From positions 1 through 26,039 of the forward strand of contig CANBSV010000028.1 in NCBI GenBank assembly GCA_947372225.1: 26,039 nt of DNA, written 5' to 3'. Positions 1-10,813 of the stretch are shown piece by piece. A model generated the notes under the pieces. It was not told the origin of the DNA. It did not search any database and saw only the letters and a program-made list of their open reading frames with translations. The DNA comes from Burkholderiales bacterium. GTDB taxonomy: Bacteria; Pseudomonadota; Gammaproteobacteria; Burkholderiales; Burkholderiaceae_C. The number at the start of each line of letters is the position of its first letter. Positions within the stretch are counted from its first letter, which is position 1. A program made the position numbers and the translations under genes.

Positions 1-263
1 GCCGAGATCACGATGACCGGCAGGTCGGTCAACCGGCCCTGCGCCTTGAGGTGCTGCAGCACCTCGAAGCCGTCCATCTCCGGCATCATGATGTCGAGCA
101 GCACCAGATCAAAGCTGCGCCGTTCGATGGCAGCGAGCGCCTCGCGACCGTTGGTGGCCTGCTCGATGGTGCCGATGCCCAGGCGGATCAGCCGGCGCTC
201 GAGGATGTCGCGGTTTTCGGCGATGTCATCGACGACAAGGACGCAGGCGGTTTGCGGGTTCAT
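1..263 (-). CDS. Response regulator, receiver domain (5' part only, runs off the window)
   Basis: The reading frame opens with ATG at 263 and is still open at base 1, so only the first 87 residues are visible. The sequence begins MNPQTACVLVVDDIAENRD, which carries the acidic pair of a CheY-like receiver. It continues to a phosphoacceptor context LLDIMMPEMDG and then the beta-4 strand ending in VIVIS-A, where the conserved Ser/Thr is expected. This is therefore a phosphorylatable receiver domain. It lies 47 bases downstream of the phosphoacceptor-domain gene and is the last visible gene of the sensor operon. Whether an output domain (DNA binding, cyclase, phosphodiesterase) follows the receiver cannot be seen. 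By position it is the likely terminal acceptor of the phosphorelay; that role is inference. Confidence 0.9.
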   Translation of the reverse strand, partial: MNPQTACVLVVDDIAENRDILERRLIRLGIGTIEQATNGREALAAIERRSFDLVLLDIMMPEMDGFEVLQHLKAQGRLTDLPVIVIS

Positions 264-310
264 GGGCGGGCTCGCGGATCGGAAGGTTTCAGAGGCGGGC
301 CGGTCGGGCG

Positions 311-763
311 TCAAGCGCCCAACGGCGCGGCGTCGATCAGGGCGAGCAACTCATCGGCAACGGCCAACACCCCTTGAAGATCACTTGCCGCCGCGTCCTG
401 GCCCTCGTCGCGCCAGTCGTCGAGCAGCATGTCGCCGTAACCCTTGACGGCGTTGAGCGGGGTGCGCAAGTCGTGCCGCAGGTGAGCGAGGGCCGAGCGC
501 CACTGCTCGGGCTGTTCTTGCGCCAGCCGTGCCGATTCGGCGAATTGCTCGACGAGCGCCTTGAGCCGGGCACTGGCGGTACGAATGCGCTCGAGGTCTG
601 CGGCGGCGCCGACCAGGCCCGAGGCCGCCGATCTCACGACCAGCGCATCGATCAATTGGCCCATGGCCGCGCTGGGTGCGTGCAACGCACGGCACATCTG
701 AGCGGCCTGATGGGCTGCCTCGAGCGATTGCGCTGCACTCAGGCCGGCCGGGAGGTCGTTCAT
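311..763 (-). CDS. Small HisKA (DHp) phosphoacceptor protein without an ATPase domain
   Basis: This 150-residue protein has no signal peptide or membrane segment. Residues 1-85 look helical. Residues about 88-148 match the dimerisation/histidine-phosphotransfer domain of histidine kinases, with the H-box LRHDLRTPLN and the candidate phosphohistidine H97. The frame stops at 311 right after this domain, so the N, G1, F and G2 boxes of the catalytic ATPase domain are absent, and the following bases begin another gene after 47 bases. It cannot autophosphorylate by the usual route. It may shuttle phosphate between receivers, as DHp-fold phosphotransferases such as Spo0B do, or act as a phosphatase or adaptor. 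It lies 16 bases after one receiver gene and before another, which fits an intermediate role. A recent truncation of a longer kinase is possible, but no remnant ATPase sequence is visible downstream. Confidence 0.8.
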   Translation of the reverse strand: MNDLPAGLSAAQSLEAAHQAAQMCRALHAPSAAMGQLIDALVVRSAASGLVGAAADLERIRTASARLKALVEQFAESARLAQEQPEQWRSALAHLRHDLRTPLNAVKGYGDMLLDDWRDEGQDAAASDLQGVLAVADELLALIDAAPLGA

Positions 764-779
764 GGCGCGAACACGCCGC

Positions 780-1160
780 TCAACCGGTCTTGCCAGGCAT
801 CAGCGCTTCGATCTTGCCGATGAGGCGATCGAGCTCGATCGGCTTGGTGTCGTAGTCGTCGCAACCGGCGGCCAGCGCCTTTTCGCGGTCGCCCGCCATC
901 GCGTGCGCGGTCAGCCCGATCACCGGAATGTGGCGGGTGGCCTCGGCGGCCTTGATGCGCCGCGTGGCCTCCCAGCCGTCGATCACCGGCAGGCTCATGT
1001 CCATGAGGATCAGGTCAGGCTGCGCCGAGGTGGCCATCTCGACGCCTTCGCCGCCGTCGACCGCCATCACGATCTCGAAGCCGCGCCGCAGCAAGCGGCG
1101 AGACAGCATGTCGCGGTTCATTTCGTTGTCTTCGACCAGCAGCAGTTTCACGTGTCCCAT
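780..1160 (-). CDS. Stand-alone receiver domain protein (CheY/DivK-like)
   Basis: The 126-residue protein is a single receiver domain. It begins MGHVKLLLVEDNEMNRD, giving the acidic residues E10 and D11. The phosphoacceptor lies in LILMDMSLPVIDG, the conserved Thr in VIGLTAHAM, and the conserved Lys in DDYDTKPIE. The motif around the Thr (GLTAHAMAGD) is typical of receivers that work with hybrid kinases or as DivK-like single-domain regulators. There is no output domain, so it should act by protein contact or as a phosphate carrier. It sits 30 bases after the hybrid kinase and 16 bases before the DHp-only protein. The ATG at 1160 is preceded closely by AGGGG on the minus strand. Confidence 0.92.
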   Translation of the reverse strand: MGHVKLLLVEDNEMNRDMLSRRLLRRGFEIVMAVDGGEGVEMATSAQPDLILMDMSLPVIDGWEATRRIKAAEATRHIPVIGLTAHAMAGDREKALAAGCDDYDTKPIELDRLIGKIEALMPGKTG

Positions 1161-1190
1161 GCCCCTGAAAAGTGACGCACCCGGCTGGCG

Positions 1191-3583
<2,393 letters not shown>

Positions 3584-3584
<1 letters not shown>

Positions 3585-4336
3585 CAGCGGAACAGCGTCA
3601 CGCTGATCACGCCACCGAGGTCACCCTCGCTGGCACCCTCCTTGGGGTAGCCGGTGACGTCGATCTGGCCCTTGGGCCCGCCATGGCAGCTCAGGCACGA
3701 CGCCGCGTAGTACTCGGGCGACGCAAAGCGGAATGCCTCGCGGCCCTGATTCGAGACCGTGTCGGACACCATCTGACCCTTGGGCCAATCGGCGGCCAGC
3801 AGCTTGTCACGGATGGTCTTGGCCTCCCACTCGTCAGGACGAGACTTGCGGTTGCGGATCAGCGGCTCGGGCGCGGTGACCTTCACGACGGCGTCTTCGG
3901 ACGCGCGCTTGGCGAACGCTTCGTTGATGAGCCGGGCGACGGTCGAAGGGATGAATCCCTTGAAGGCCACACCGGTCTGGTTGAGGGTCGCCTGATTGGC
4001 GTCGATGACTTCGACGATGGCGTCTTGCTGAGCACGCAACAGCCGCGCATGGCGCGATCCGGCGGGGATGCTCTTCGGATCCACCTGGGTGGCTTCCTTG
4101 TAGATCGTCAGCGCATCGGCCAGCACCTTCTTGCCGGTCAGGCCCTTGTCGCCAATGGCCGGGTCGTTGATCAGTGCCTGATTTCGCGAGATCACCGTGC
4201 GAGCGGCACGAAGCATGGCGGTCAGGCTGCGCGCGATGACCACATCGTCTTCGCGCTCGAGGGCGTGGCCCATGGCGGGGGTGATGGCCATCAGGCAAAC
4301 CAGCACGCGGATTGACCAGTTCTTGAAGCTCGGCAT
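3584..4336 (-). CDS. Secreted c-type heme sensor protein, Tll0287-like (DUF3365)
   Basis: The 250-residue protein starts with a signal peptide (hydrophobic stretch about 9-25). The body is helical and contains the single heme-attachment motif C214-L-S-C217-H218 near the C-terminus. This matches the Tll0287-like/DUF3365 family of small periplasmic c-type heme domains, often found alone or fused to sensor kinases and thought to sense redox state or gases. It is the first gene of the minus-strand signalling operon, and its TGA overlaps the kinase ATG by one base, so the two are probably made together. AGGGGGAAG lies just before the ATG on the minus strand and is a good ribosome binding site. The likely role is a periplasmic redox or NO/CO sensor acting on the kinase. 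The ligand is not known from the sequence. Confidence 0.87.
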
Positions 4337-4479
4337 TCTTCCCCCTGTGAAACGACCCCGGCGATGGCCGACGATTGTGCATTGGCGTGCATCGGGAGCA
4401 TTTTGCGTACCAGCGACGCCAAGTGCCGTGGGGTATTCTGGTGGGACAGCGTCAGGGGACGCTTGAACACCGTTTCAGC

Positions 4480-4896
4480 ATGCGCCGAATCGTCTATCTC
4501 AGCACCGCCACCCGACTCATGTCAGACACCGAACTGCTGGAGGTGTTGCGCGTGTCGCGCGAGAACAATGCCCGCGATGGAGTGACCGGGCTGTTGCTGT
4601 ACTCGGGAGGCAACTTCATTCAGTTGCTCGAAGGCGACTCCGATGCCGTGTCCGCCGTGTGCGCACGCGTCGAAAAGGATCCGCGGCACCACCGAATGCT
4701 GATCATGCTGGACGACGAATCGGCGGAGCGGTTGTTTCCCGACTGGTCGATGGCATTTCGGCCGGCCAGCAGCCTGAGCGCCGAGCTGAAGCAGGACATC
4801 GCGGATTTCATCGCTCAGGCGCCCGATGAAGCGGCCACCAGAGACGGACGGCGCGCACTGCGCCTGATCAACAACTTCGTTCAATCGATGCGCTGA
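4480..4896 (+). CDS. Short BLUF-domain blue-light photoreceptor
   Basis: This 138-residue protein is almost entirely a BLUF (FAD-binding blue-light) domain. It begins MRRIVYLSTA. The key flavin-network residues are present: Y6, N30, Q48 in GNFIQLLEG, and W89 and M91 in the DWSMAF segment near the domain end. The spacing matches short BLUF proteins such as Slr1694, in which the equivalents are Tyr8, Gln50, Trp91 and Met93. A C-terminal tail of about 45 residues (about 94-138) is predicted helical and probably contacts a partner, since no enzymatic output domain is fused. The frame is open further upstream, but ATG 4480 is chosen because the domain begins there. The gene is divergent from the heme-sensor/kinase operon, with 143 bases between start codons, so regulation or signalling may be shared. 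That link is inference. Confidence 0.92.
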   Translation: MRRIVYLSTATRLMSDTELLEVLRVSRENNARDGVTGLLLYSGGNFIQLLEGDSDAVSAVCARVEKDPRHHRMLIMLDDESAERLFPDWSMAFRPASSLSAELKQDIADFIAQAPDEAATRDGRRALRLINNFVQSMR

Positions 4897-4916
4897 GCCG
4901 TCACTGCACGGCTCAG
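4893..4916. terminator. Hairpin between convergent BLUF and Met-rich genes
   Basis: A perfect 9-base-pair stem (CTGAGCCGT paired with ACGGCTCAG) with a 6-base loop includes the BLUF stop codon and lies 24 bases before the 3' end of the convergent gene. No T-tract follows on either strand, so it is not a classical intrinsic terminator. It could still terminate transcription or protect both 3' ends. Confidence 0.5.
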
Positions 4917-4940
4917 ACGCGGTGCGGCAGACGCGGCGGT

Positions 4941-5420
4941 CTACTTGGTCACGGCGGGAGCGGGTACCTGCCGGTCCAGCATCATCTGCATCATCATTTC
5001 CATCATGTCCATGCGGTGGTGCATGGCCTCGTGTTCGGCGCTCATGTCACCGTGAGACATGGGACTTCCAGTGTGGTCCCTCGGTCGTTTAGACGGCTCG
5101 CCCATGGCCCCGCCTTGCATCGCCATGCAGCCCGGCATGTGGCCCATCATGGACATGCCGTCTTGCATGGCCTTCATGTGGTCGCCCATGAGCGCGGCGC
5201 GCTCTTCGGGCGTCTTGGCGGCCTGCATCTTCTGGTGCATCTCGTGCATGCGGGCCATCTGATCGCTGAACTTGGCGGCATCGGCAGGCGGCTGCGACGC
5301 TGCGACGGCCGCGTGGTGGGCGGCGTGCTCTTCTGCGGCGATGACGGCGAACGCCTGGCTTGAGGCGATCGCAGCCAGGCAAAGCACCGAGCCTTGGACG
5401 AGGTGGCGGTCGATTTTCAT
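4941..5420 (-). CDS. Exported methionine/histidine-rich protein, probably metal binding
   Basis: Starting from ATG 5420, the protein has 159 residues. It begins MKIDRHLVQ, followed by a hydrophobic signal-peptide core (about 10-29). The rest has about 25 Met and 12 His residues, with clusters such as HMPGCMAMQ and MMEMMMQMM, a single mature Cys at 98, and a helical middle part (TPEERAALM). This composition is typical of periplasmic copper- or silver-binding proteins, and the helical Met-rich part is loosely like the Spy/CpxP group; no family is firmly recognised. The frame stays open upstream to 5495, but that N-terminus is Arg/Pro-rich and would bury the signal peptide, so 5420 is preferred. 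A perfect FNR-type site is centred 87 bases upstream of this start. The closest neighbour downstream is convergent, so this is a single-gene unit. Confidence 0.8.
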   Translation of the reverse strand: MKIDRHLVQGSVLCLAAIASSQAFAVIAAEEHAAHHAAVAASQPPADAAKFSDQMARMHEMHQKMQAAKTPEERAALMGDHMKAMQDGMSMMGHMPGCMAMQGGAMGEPSKRPRDHTGSPMSHGDMSAEHEAMHHRMDMMEMMMQMMLDRQVPAPAVTK

Positions 5421-5490
5421 GTTCGGTTCCGGTTGTGTTCGGGTCGGCCACACGCCGCGCGGCGTGCAACCGAGTCTGCGCGGCGACAAC

Positions 5491-5514
5491 ATCAACCACG
5501 TTGATGCACATCAA
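5491..5514. promoter_or_regulatory. FNR/Anr-type binding site (5501-5514) with an extra half-site
   Basis: Bases 5501-5514 read TTGATGCACATCAA, a perfect match to the FNR/Anr/CRP-family consensus TTGAT-N4-ATCAA. A third half-site, ATCAA at 5491-5495, forms a second inverted repeat with 5501-5505 (ATCAAC-CAC-GTTGAT). The site lies between two divergent genes. Its centre is 87 bases upstream of the Met/His-rich gene start and about 71 bases upstream of the mutS start. At the usual -41.5 position it would place a minus-strand transcript start near 5466, with CAGACT (5473-5478, minus strand) as a weak -10. For the mutS side CACAAT at 5544-5549 is a weak -10 candidate. Which gene it controls is not settled. 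Confidence 0.65.
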
Positions 5515-5578
5515 CGGCTGACCTGCAGGTCGAAGCCCGCCTCCACAATGTTGGCTCGCCTCACACCATCTGACCCTG

Positions 5579-8224
5579 ATGTCCGCAGCGCCTTCGCCGT
5601 CCAGCCCGTCCCTTGCCAGTGCTGCGGCTCACACGCCCATGATCGCGCAATGGATGCGCATCAAGGCCGACCATCCGGACACCTTGTTGTTCTACCGGAT
5701 GGGCGACTTCTACGAGCTGTTCTTCGACGACGCCCGGCGCGCGAACAGGCTGCTCGACATCACGCTCACCACGCGCGGCAGCAGCGGCGGCGAACCGGTG
5801 GTGATGGCCGGTGTGCCGGTGGTCTCGGTCGAGGGCTACCTGGCCCGGCTGATCAGGCTCGGCGAAGCCGTGGCCATCTGCGAACAGGTGGGCGACGTGG
5901 CGACGGCCAAGGGACCGGTGGAGCGCAAGGTGGTGCGGGTGGTCACGCCCGGCACCCTGACCGACACCGAGCTGATGTCCGACAAGGCCGACGCGCTGCT
6001 GCTCGCGCTGGCCAGTCACACCCTGCGCGGCCAGACAGTGCACGGGCTGGCCTGGCTGGGCCTGAGCAGCGGTGAGCTCGGCTTGAGCGAATGCTCGGAT
6101 CAGGAACTGGCCGGCTGGCTGGCGCGCTTGAATGCCGCCGAGGTGCTGGTCGATCGCGACCGCGTGCCTGCCGCCCTGGCGGCCACGCGCTGCGCCGTCA
6201 CGAACCGCCCCGAGTGGCAGTTCGATGCGGCTCTCGGCGCGCGCAAGCTGTGCGAGCAGCTGCGAGTGGCCAGCCTGGCGGGATTCAATGCGGCCGAGCT
6301 GAGCACCGCGCACGCGGCGGCCGCCGCGCTGCTGAGCTACGCCGAACACACGCAGGGCCAGGCGCTCGCGCACGTGCGGCACCTGCACGTCGAGCGCGCC
6401 AGCGAGCTGATCGACCTGCCGCCCACCACGCACCGCAACCTCGAGCTCACGCAAACGCTGCGTGGCGAAGACGCGCCCACATTGCTGTCGCTGCTCGACA
6501 CCTGCCGCACCGGCATGGGCAGCCGTGCGCTGCGCCTGTGGACGACGCGCCCGCCGCGCGAGCGCACGCTGGCCAGCGAACGTCACGACGCGATCGACGC
6601 GCTCATCCATCACGGCGCCGAGCCACTGCGCCAGGCGTTGCGCGGCGTGTGCGACGTGGAGCGAATCACCGCACGAGTGGCCTTGCGTCAGGTGCGCCCG
6701 CGTGAACTCACCGGCTTGCGCGCGACCTTGCGCGCGCTGCCGGCGCTGCGTGCCGCGCTGCCCGCCGGCGGGTGCGATCTGATCGCACGCCTGAGCACCG
6801 CATTGAACCCCGACGCGGCCATCGAATCGCTTCTTTCGAGCGCGATCGCCGAAGAACCCACCGTGATGCTGCGTGATGGCGGTGTGATAGCAGCAGGATT
6901 CGATACCGAGCTCGACGAGCTGCGTGCCATCGCGACCCATTGCGACGACTTCCTCCTGGACCTGGAATCGCGCGAACGCGTGCGCACTGGCATCACCAAC
7001 CTGCGCGTGCAGTTCAACCGGGTGCACGGTTTCTACATCGAGGTCACGCAAGGCCAGCTCGACAAGGTGCCCGCCGATTACCAGCGACGCCAGACGCTGA
7101 AGAACGCCGAGCGATACATCACCCCCGAGCTGAAGGCCTTCGAAGACAAGGCGCTTTCGGCGCAGGAGCGCTCGCTGGCGCGCGAGAAAGCGCTCTACGA
7201 ACAGGTGCTCGACGCGCTGCAGCCTCAGTTGGCAGTGCTGTCGGATCTGGCGCGGGCGCTGGCCGGGCTCGATGCGCTGGCCGCGCTGGCCGAGCGCTCG
7301 ACGACGCTGGGCTGGTGCCGGCCGCAGTTCGTGCGCGAACCGTGCATCGACATCGTGGGCGGGCGTCACCCGGTGGTCGAAGCGCGGCTGGCCGAAACCG
7401 GCGGCGGTCCCTTCATGGCCAACGACTGCCGGCTCGATGCCGGCCGCAAGATGCTGGTGATCACCGGACCCAACATGGGCGGCAAGAGCACCTACATGCG
7501 GCAAGTCGCGTTGATCGCGCTGCTGGCATCGATGGGCTCACACGTGCCGGCCACGGCCTGCCGGCTCGGGCCGCTCGATGCCATCCACACCCGCATTGGC
7601 GCAGCCGACGACCTGGCCAACGCACAGTCGACCTTCATGGTCGAGATGACCGAAGCCGCAGCGATCCTGCACGGTGCGACAGCGCAGTCGCTGGTGCTCA
7701 TGGACGAAATCGGCCGCGGCACCTCGACCTTCGACGGGCTGGCGCTGGCCGGCGCGATCGCAAGCCACCTGCACGACCGCAACAACGCGTTCACGCTGTT
7801 CGCCACGCACTACTTCGAGCTGACCGCGCTGGCGCTCAAGCACGATCGCGCCATCAACGTGCACGTGGCGGCGGTCGAGACGCGCACCGCCGACGGCGAC
7901 GACATCGTGTTCTTGCACCAGATCGAGCCCGGGCCGGCCAGTCGCAGCTACGGCGTGCAGGTGGCCCGGTTGGCCGGCATGCCCGTTGTGTTGCTGCGTC
8001 AGGCCCGAGCCGCACTCGAAGCGCTTGAATCGCAGCAAAAATCAGGGCAGTCCCAAATAGACCTGTTTGCGCCGGCTGTGGTGCCCGAAACTCACGAGCC
8101 GTCAGCTCTCGACAGCGCATTGGCCAAAATCGACCCCGACAGCCTGACACCGAAGCAGGCCCTAGACGCGCTGTACCGCCTCAAGGCCTTGCAGCACCCA
8201 CCAGAAAGCGACACCTCACCATGA
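5579..8224 (+). CDS. mutS: DNA mismatch repair ATPase MutS
   Basis: MutS binds mispairs and small loops and recruits MutL to start mismatch repair. The 881-residue length is normal for the family. The N-terminal mismatch-binding domain carries the Phe-X-Glu motif as F44-Y45-E46 (MGDFYELFF). The connector, lever and clamp domains follow. The ATPase domain has Walker A GPNMGGKST at 630-638 and Walker B LVLMDEIGRG with D709-E710. Near the C-terminus QIDLF at 826-830 fits the sliding-clamp-binding consensus, and the last helical part (SLTPKQALDALYRLK) fits the dimer/tetramer region. The ATG at 5579 gives the expected N-terminal extension before MIAQWMRIK. No strong ribosome binding site is visible. 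The stop overlaps the ATG of the next gene by four bases (ATGA), so the peptidase gene is translationally coupled to it. Confidence 0.98.
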   Translation: MSAAPSPSSPSLASAAAHTPMIAQWMRIKADHPDTLLFYRMGDFYELFFDDARRANRLLDITLTTRGSSGGEPVVMAGVPVVSVEGYLARLIRLGEAVAICEQVGDVATAKGPVERKVVRVVTPGTLTDTELMSDKADALLLALASHTLRGQTVHGLAWLGLSSGELGLSECSDQELAGWLARLNAAEVLVDRDRVPAALAATRCAVTNRPEWQFDAALGARKLCEQLRVASLAGFNAAELSTAHAAAAALLSYAEHTQGQALAHVRHLHVERASELIDLPPTTHRNLELTQTLRGEDAPTLLSLLDTCRTGMGSRALRLWTTRPPRERTLASERHDAIDALIHHGAEPLRQALRGVCDVERITARVALRQVRPRELTGLRATLRALPALRAALPAGGCDLIARLSTALNPDAAIESLLSSAIAEEPTVMLRDGGVIAAGFDTELDELRAIATHCDDFLLDLESRERVRTGITNLRVQFNRVHGFYIEVTQGQLDKVPADYQRRQTLKNAERYITPELKAFEDKALSAQERSLAREKALYEQVLDALQPQLAVLSDLARALAGLDALAALAERSTTLGWCRPQFVREPCIDIVGGRHPVVEARLAETGGGPFMANDCRLDAGRKMLVITGPNMGGKSTYMRQVALIALLASMGSHVPATACRLGPLDAIHTRIGAADDLANAQSTFMVEMTEAAAILHGATAQSLVLMDEIGRGTSTFDGLALAGAIASHLHDRNNAFTLFATHYFELTALALKHDRAINVHVAAVETRTADGDDIVFLHQIEPGPASRSYGVQVARLAGMPVVLLRQARAALEALESQQKSGQSQIDLFAPAVVPETHEPSALDSALAKIDPDSLTPKQALDALYRLKALQHPPESDTSP

Positions 8225-9051
8225 CCTATTGCGTAGGCATCAAACTCGACGCGGGGCTGGTTTTCCTGTCCGACTCACGCACGAACGCCGGGCTCGACCA
8301 GATCAGCACCTTTCGAAAGATGATGGCGTACGAGAAGCCGGGCGACCGCTTCATGGTGCTGCTGTCGGCGGGCAACCTGTCGATCAGCCAGTCCGTGCGC
8401 GAGATCCTGCAAGTCGAGCAGATCGACAACGGCACCGGCACGCCCATCACCATCTGGAACGCCACCAGCATGTTTGACGCCGTGCGTGTGCTGGGCAGCG
8501 CGGTGCGCCGCGTCTACGACCAGGATGGCGCCTCGCTCAAGGAGGCTGGCATCGACTTCAACGCCAGCATGATCTTCGGCGGTCAGATTGCCGGCGAAGG
8601 CATGCGCATGTTCCTGGTCTATTCGGCCGGCAACTTCATCGAAGCCACGCGCGAGACCTGCTACTTCCAGGTCGGTGAGTCGAAGTACGGCAAGCCGGTG
8701 CTCGACCGCATGATCACGCCGCAAACACCGCTCGACGAAGCCTCGAAGTGCGCACTGGTGTCGATGGACTCGACACTCAAGTCGAACCTCACGGTCGGAC
8801 TGCCGCTCGACTTGCTGGTTTACGAAAACAATGCGTTGTGCAGCGATCAGATGGTGTGCATCGACGAGCACAACCCGTACTTCAAGATGATCCGCGGCAC
8901 CTGGGGCGACAAGCTGCGTCAGGTCTTCGAATCGATCGAGGATCCGCAATGGTCCGGAGCGTCCGACCCGGGAGCTTCGGCGCTGTGCGTGAAGTCGCCC
9001 CGCTACGAGCCGATGCGCAAGATCACGCACCCCGGCGAGAAGGTCGTCTGA
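8221..9051 (+). CDS. Anbu proteasome-like peptidase (bacterial 20S beta-subunit homologue)
   Basis: The 276-residue protein begins MTYCVGIKLD. Removal of Met would expose Thr2 as the N-terminal nucleophile of an Ntn hydrolase, without a longer propeptide. D18 (in SDSRT) and K33 (in TFRKM) match the catalytic Asp17 and Lys33 of proteasome beta subunits. Conserved Anbu features include the GIDFNAS segment, a Gly-rich strand ahead of MRMFLVYSAGNFIEA, and the MDSTLKSNLTVG stretch. The family forms ring- or helix-like self-assemblies, but its substrates are not established. Usually the gene sits with an ATP-grasp/alpha-E protein and a transglutaminase; here those lie about 15 kb away (23635-26039) and this gene overlaps mutS by four bases. 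Whether the mutS link is functional is inference. Confidence 0.92.
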   Translation: MTYCVGIKLDAGLVFLSDSRTNAGLDQISTFRKMMAYEKPGDRFMVLLSAGNLSISQSVREILQVEQIDNGTGTPITIWNATSMFDAVRVLGSAVRRVYDQDGASLKEAGIDFNASMIFGGQIAGEGMRMFLVYSAGNFIEATRETCYFQVGESKYGKPVLDRMITPQTPLDEASKCALVSMDSTLKSNLTVGLPLDLLVYENNALCSDQMVCIDEHNPYFKMIRGTWGDKLRQVFESIEDPQWSGASDPGASALCVKSPRYEPMRKITHPGEKVV

Positions 9052-9076
9052 GCCGTTGAGATCCCTCTTCAGCGGG

Positions 9077-9104
9077 CTGCCTCGAACGACCCGCCTCCTA
9101 TAAT
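9077..9104 (+). promoter_or_regulatory. Sigma-70-type promoter for pyrG
   Basis: A perfect -10 hexamer TATAAT lies at 9099-9104. The best -35 at acceptable spacing is CTGCCT at 9077-9082 (16-base spacer, three of six matches). The predicted start near 9111 leaves a leader of about 32 bases before the pyrG ATG. It is located in the gap after the Anbu gene, so it probably opens the pyrG-kdsA-eno-ftsB block. Confidence 0.65.
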
Positions 9105-9142
9105 TCGGGTTTCCCACCACAGCCCTTCGGGTGCTGCAAGCA

Positions 9143-10809
<1,667 letters not shown>

Positions 10810-10813
<4 letters not shown>

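Noticed and set aside
4434..4439. TATTCT as a -10 box for the BLUF gene
   Set aside because: The nearest TTGCGT-like -35 is about 25 bases away, too far, and the match is only moderate. It was not called as a promoter.
5561..7504. A 647-codon open frame on the minus strand opposite mutS
   Set aside because: It is a shadow of high-GC coding sequence: it covers the antisense of the mutS domains, is rich in His/Arg/Gln/Ala without a recognisable fold, and the mutS frame is certain.
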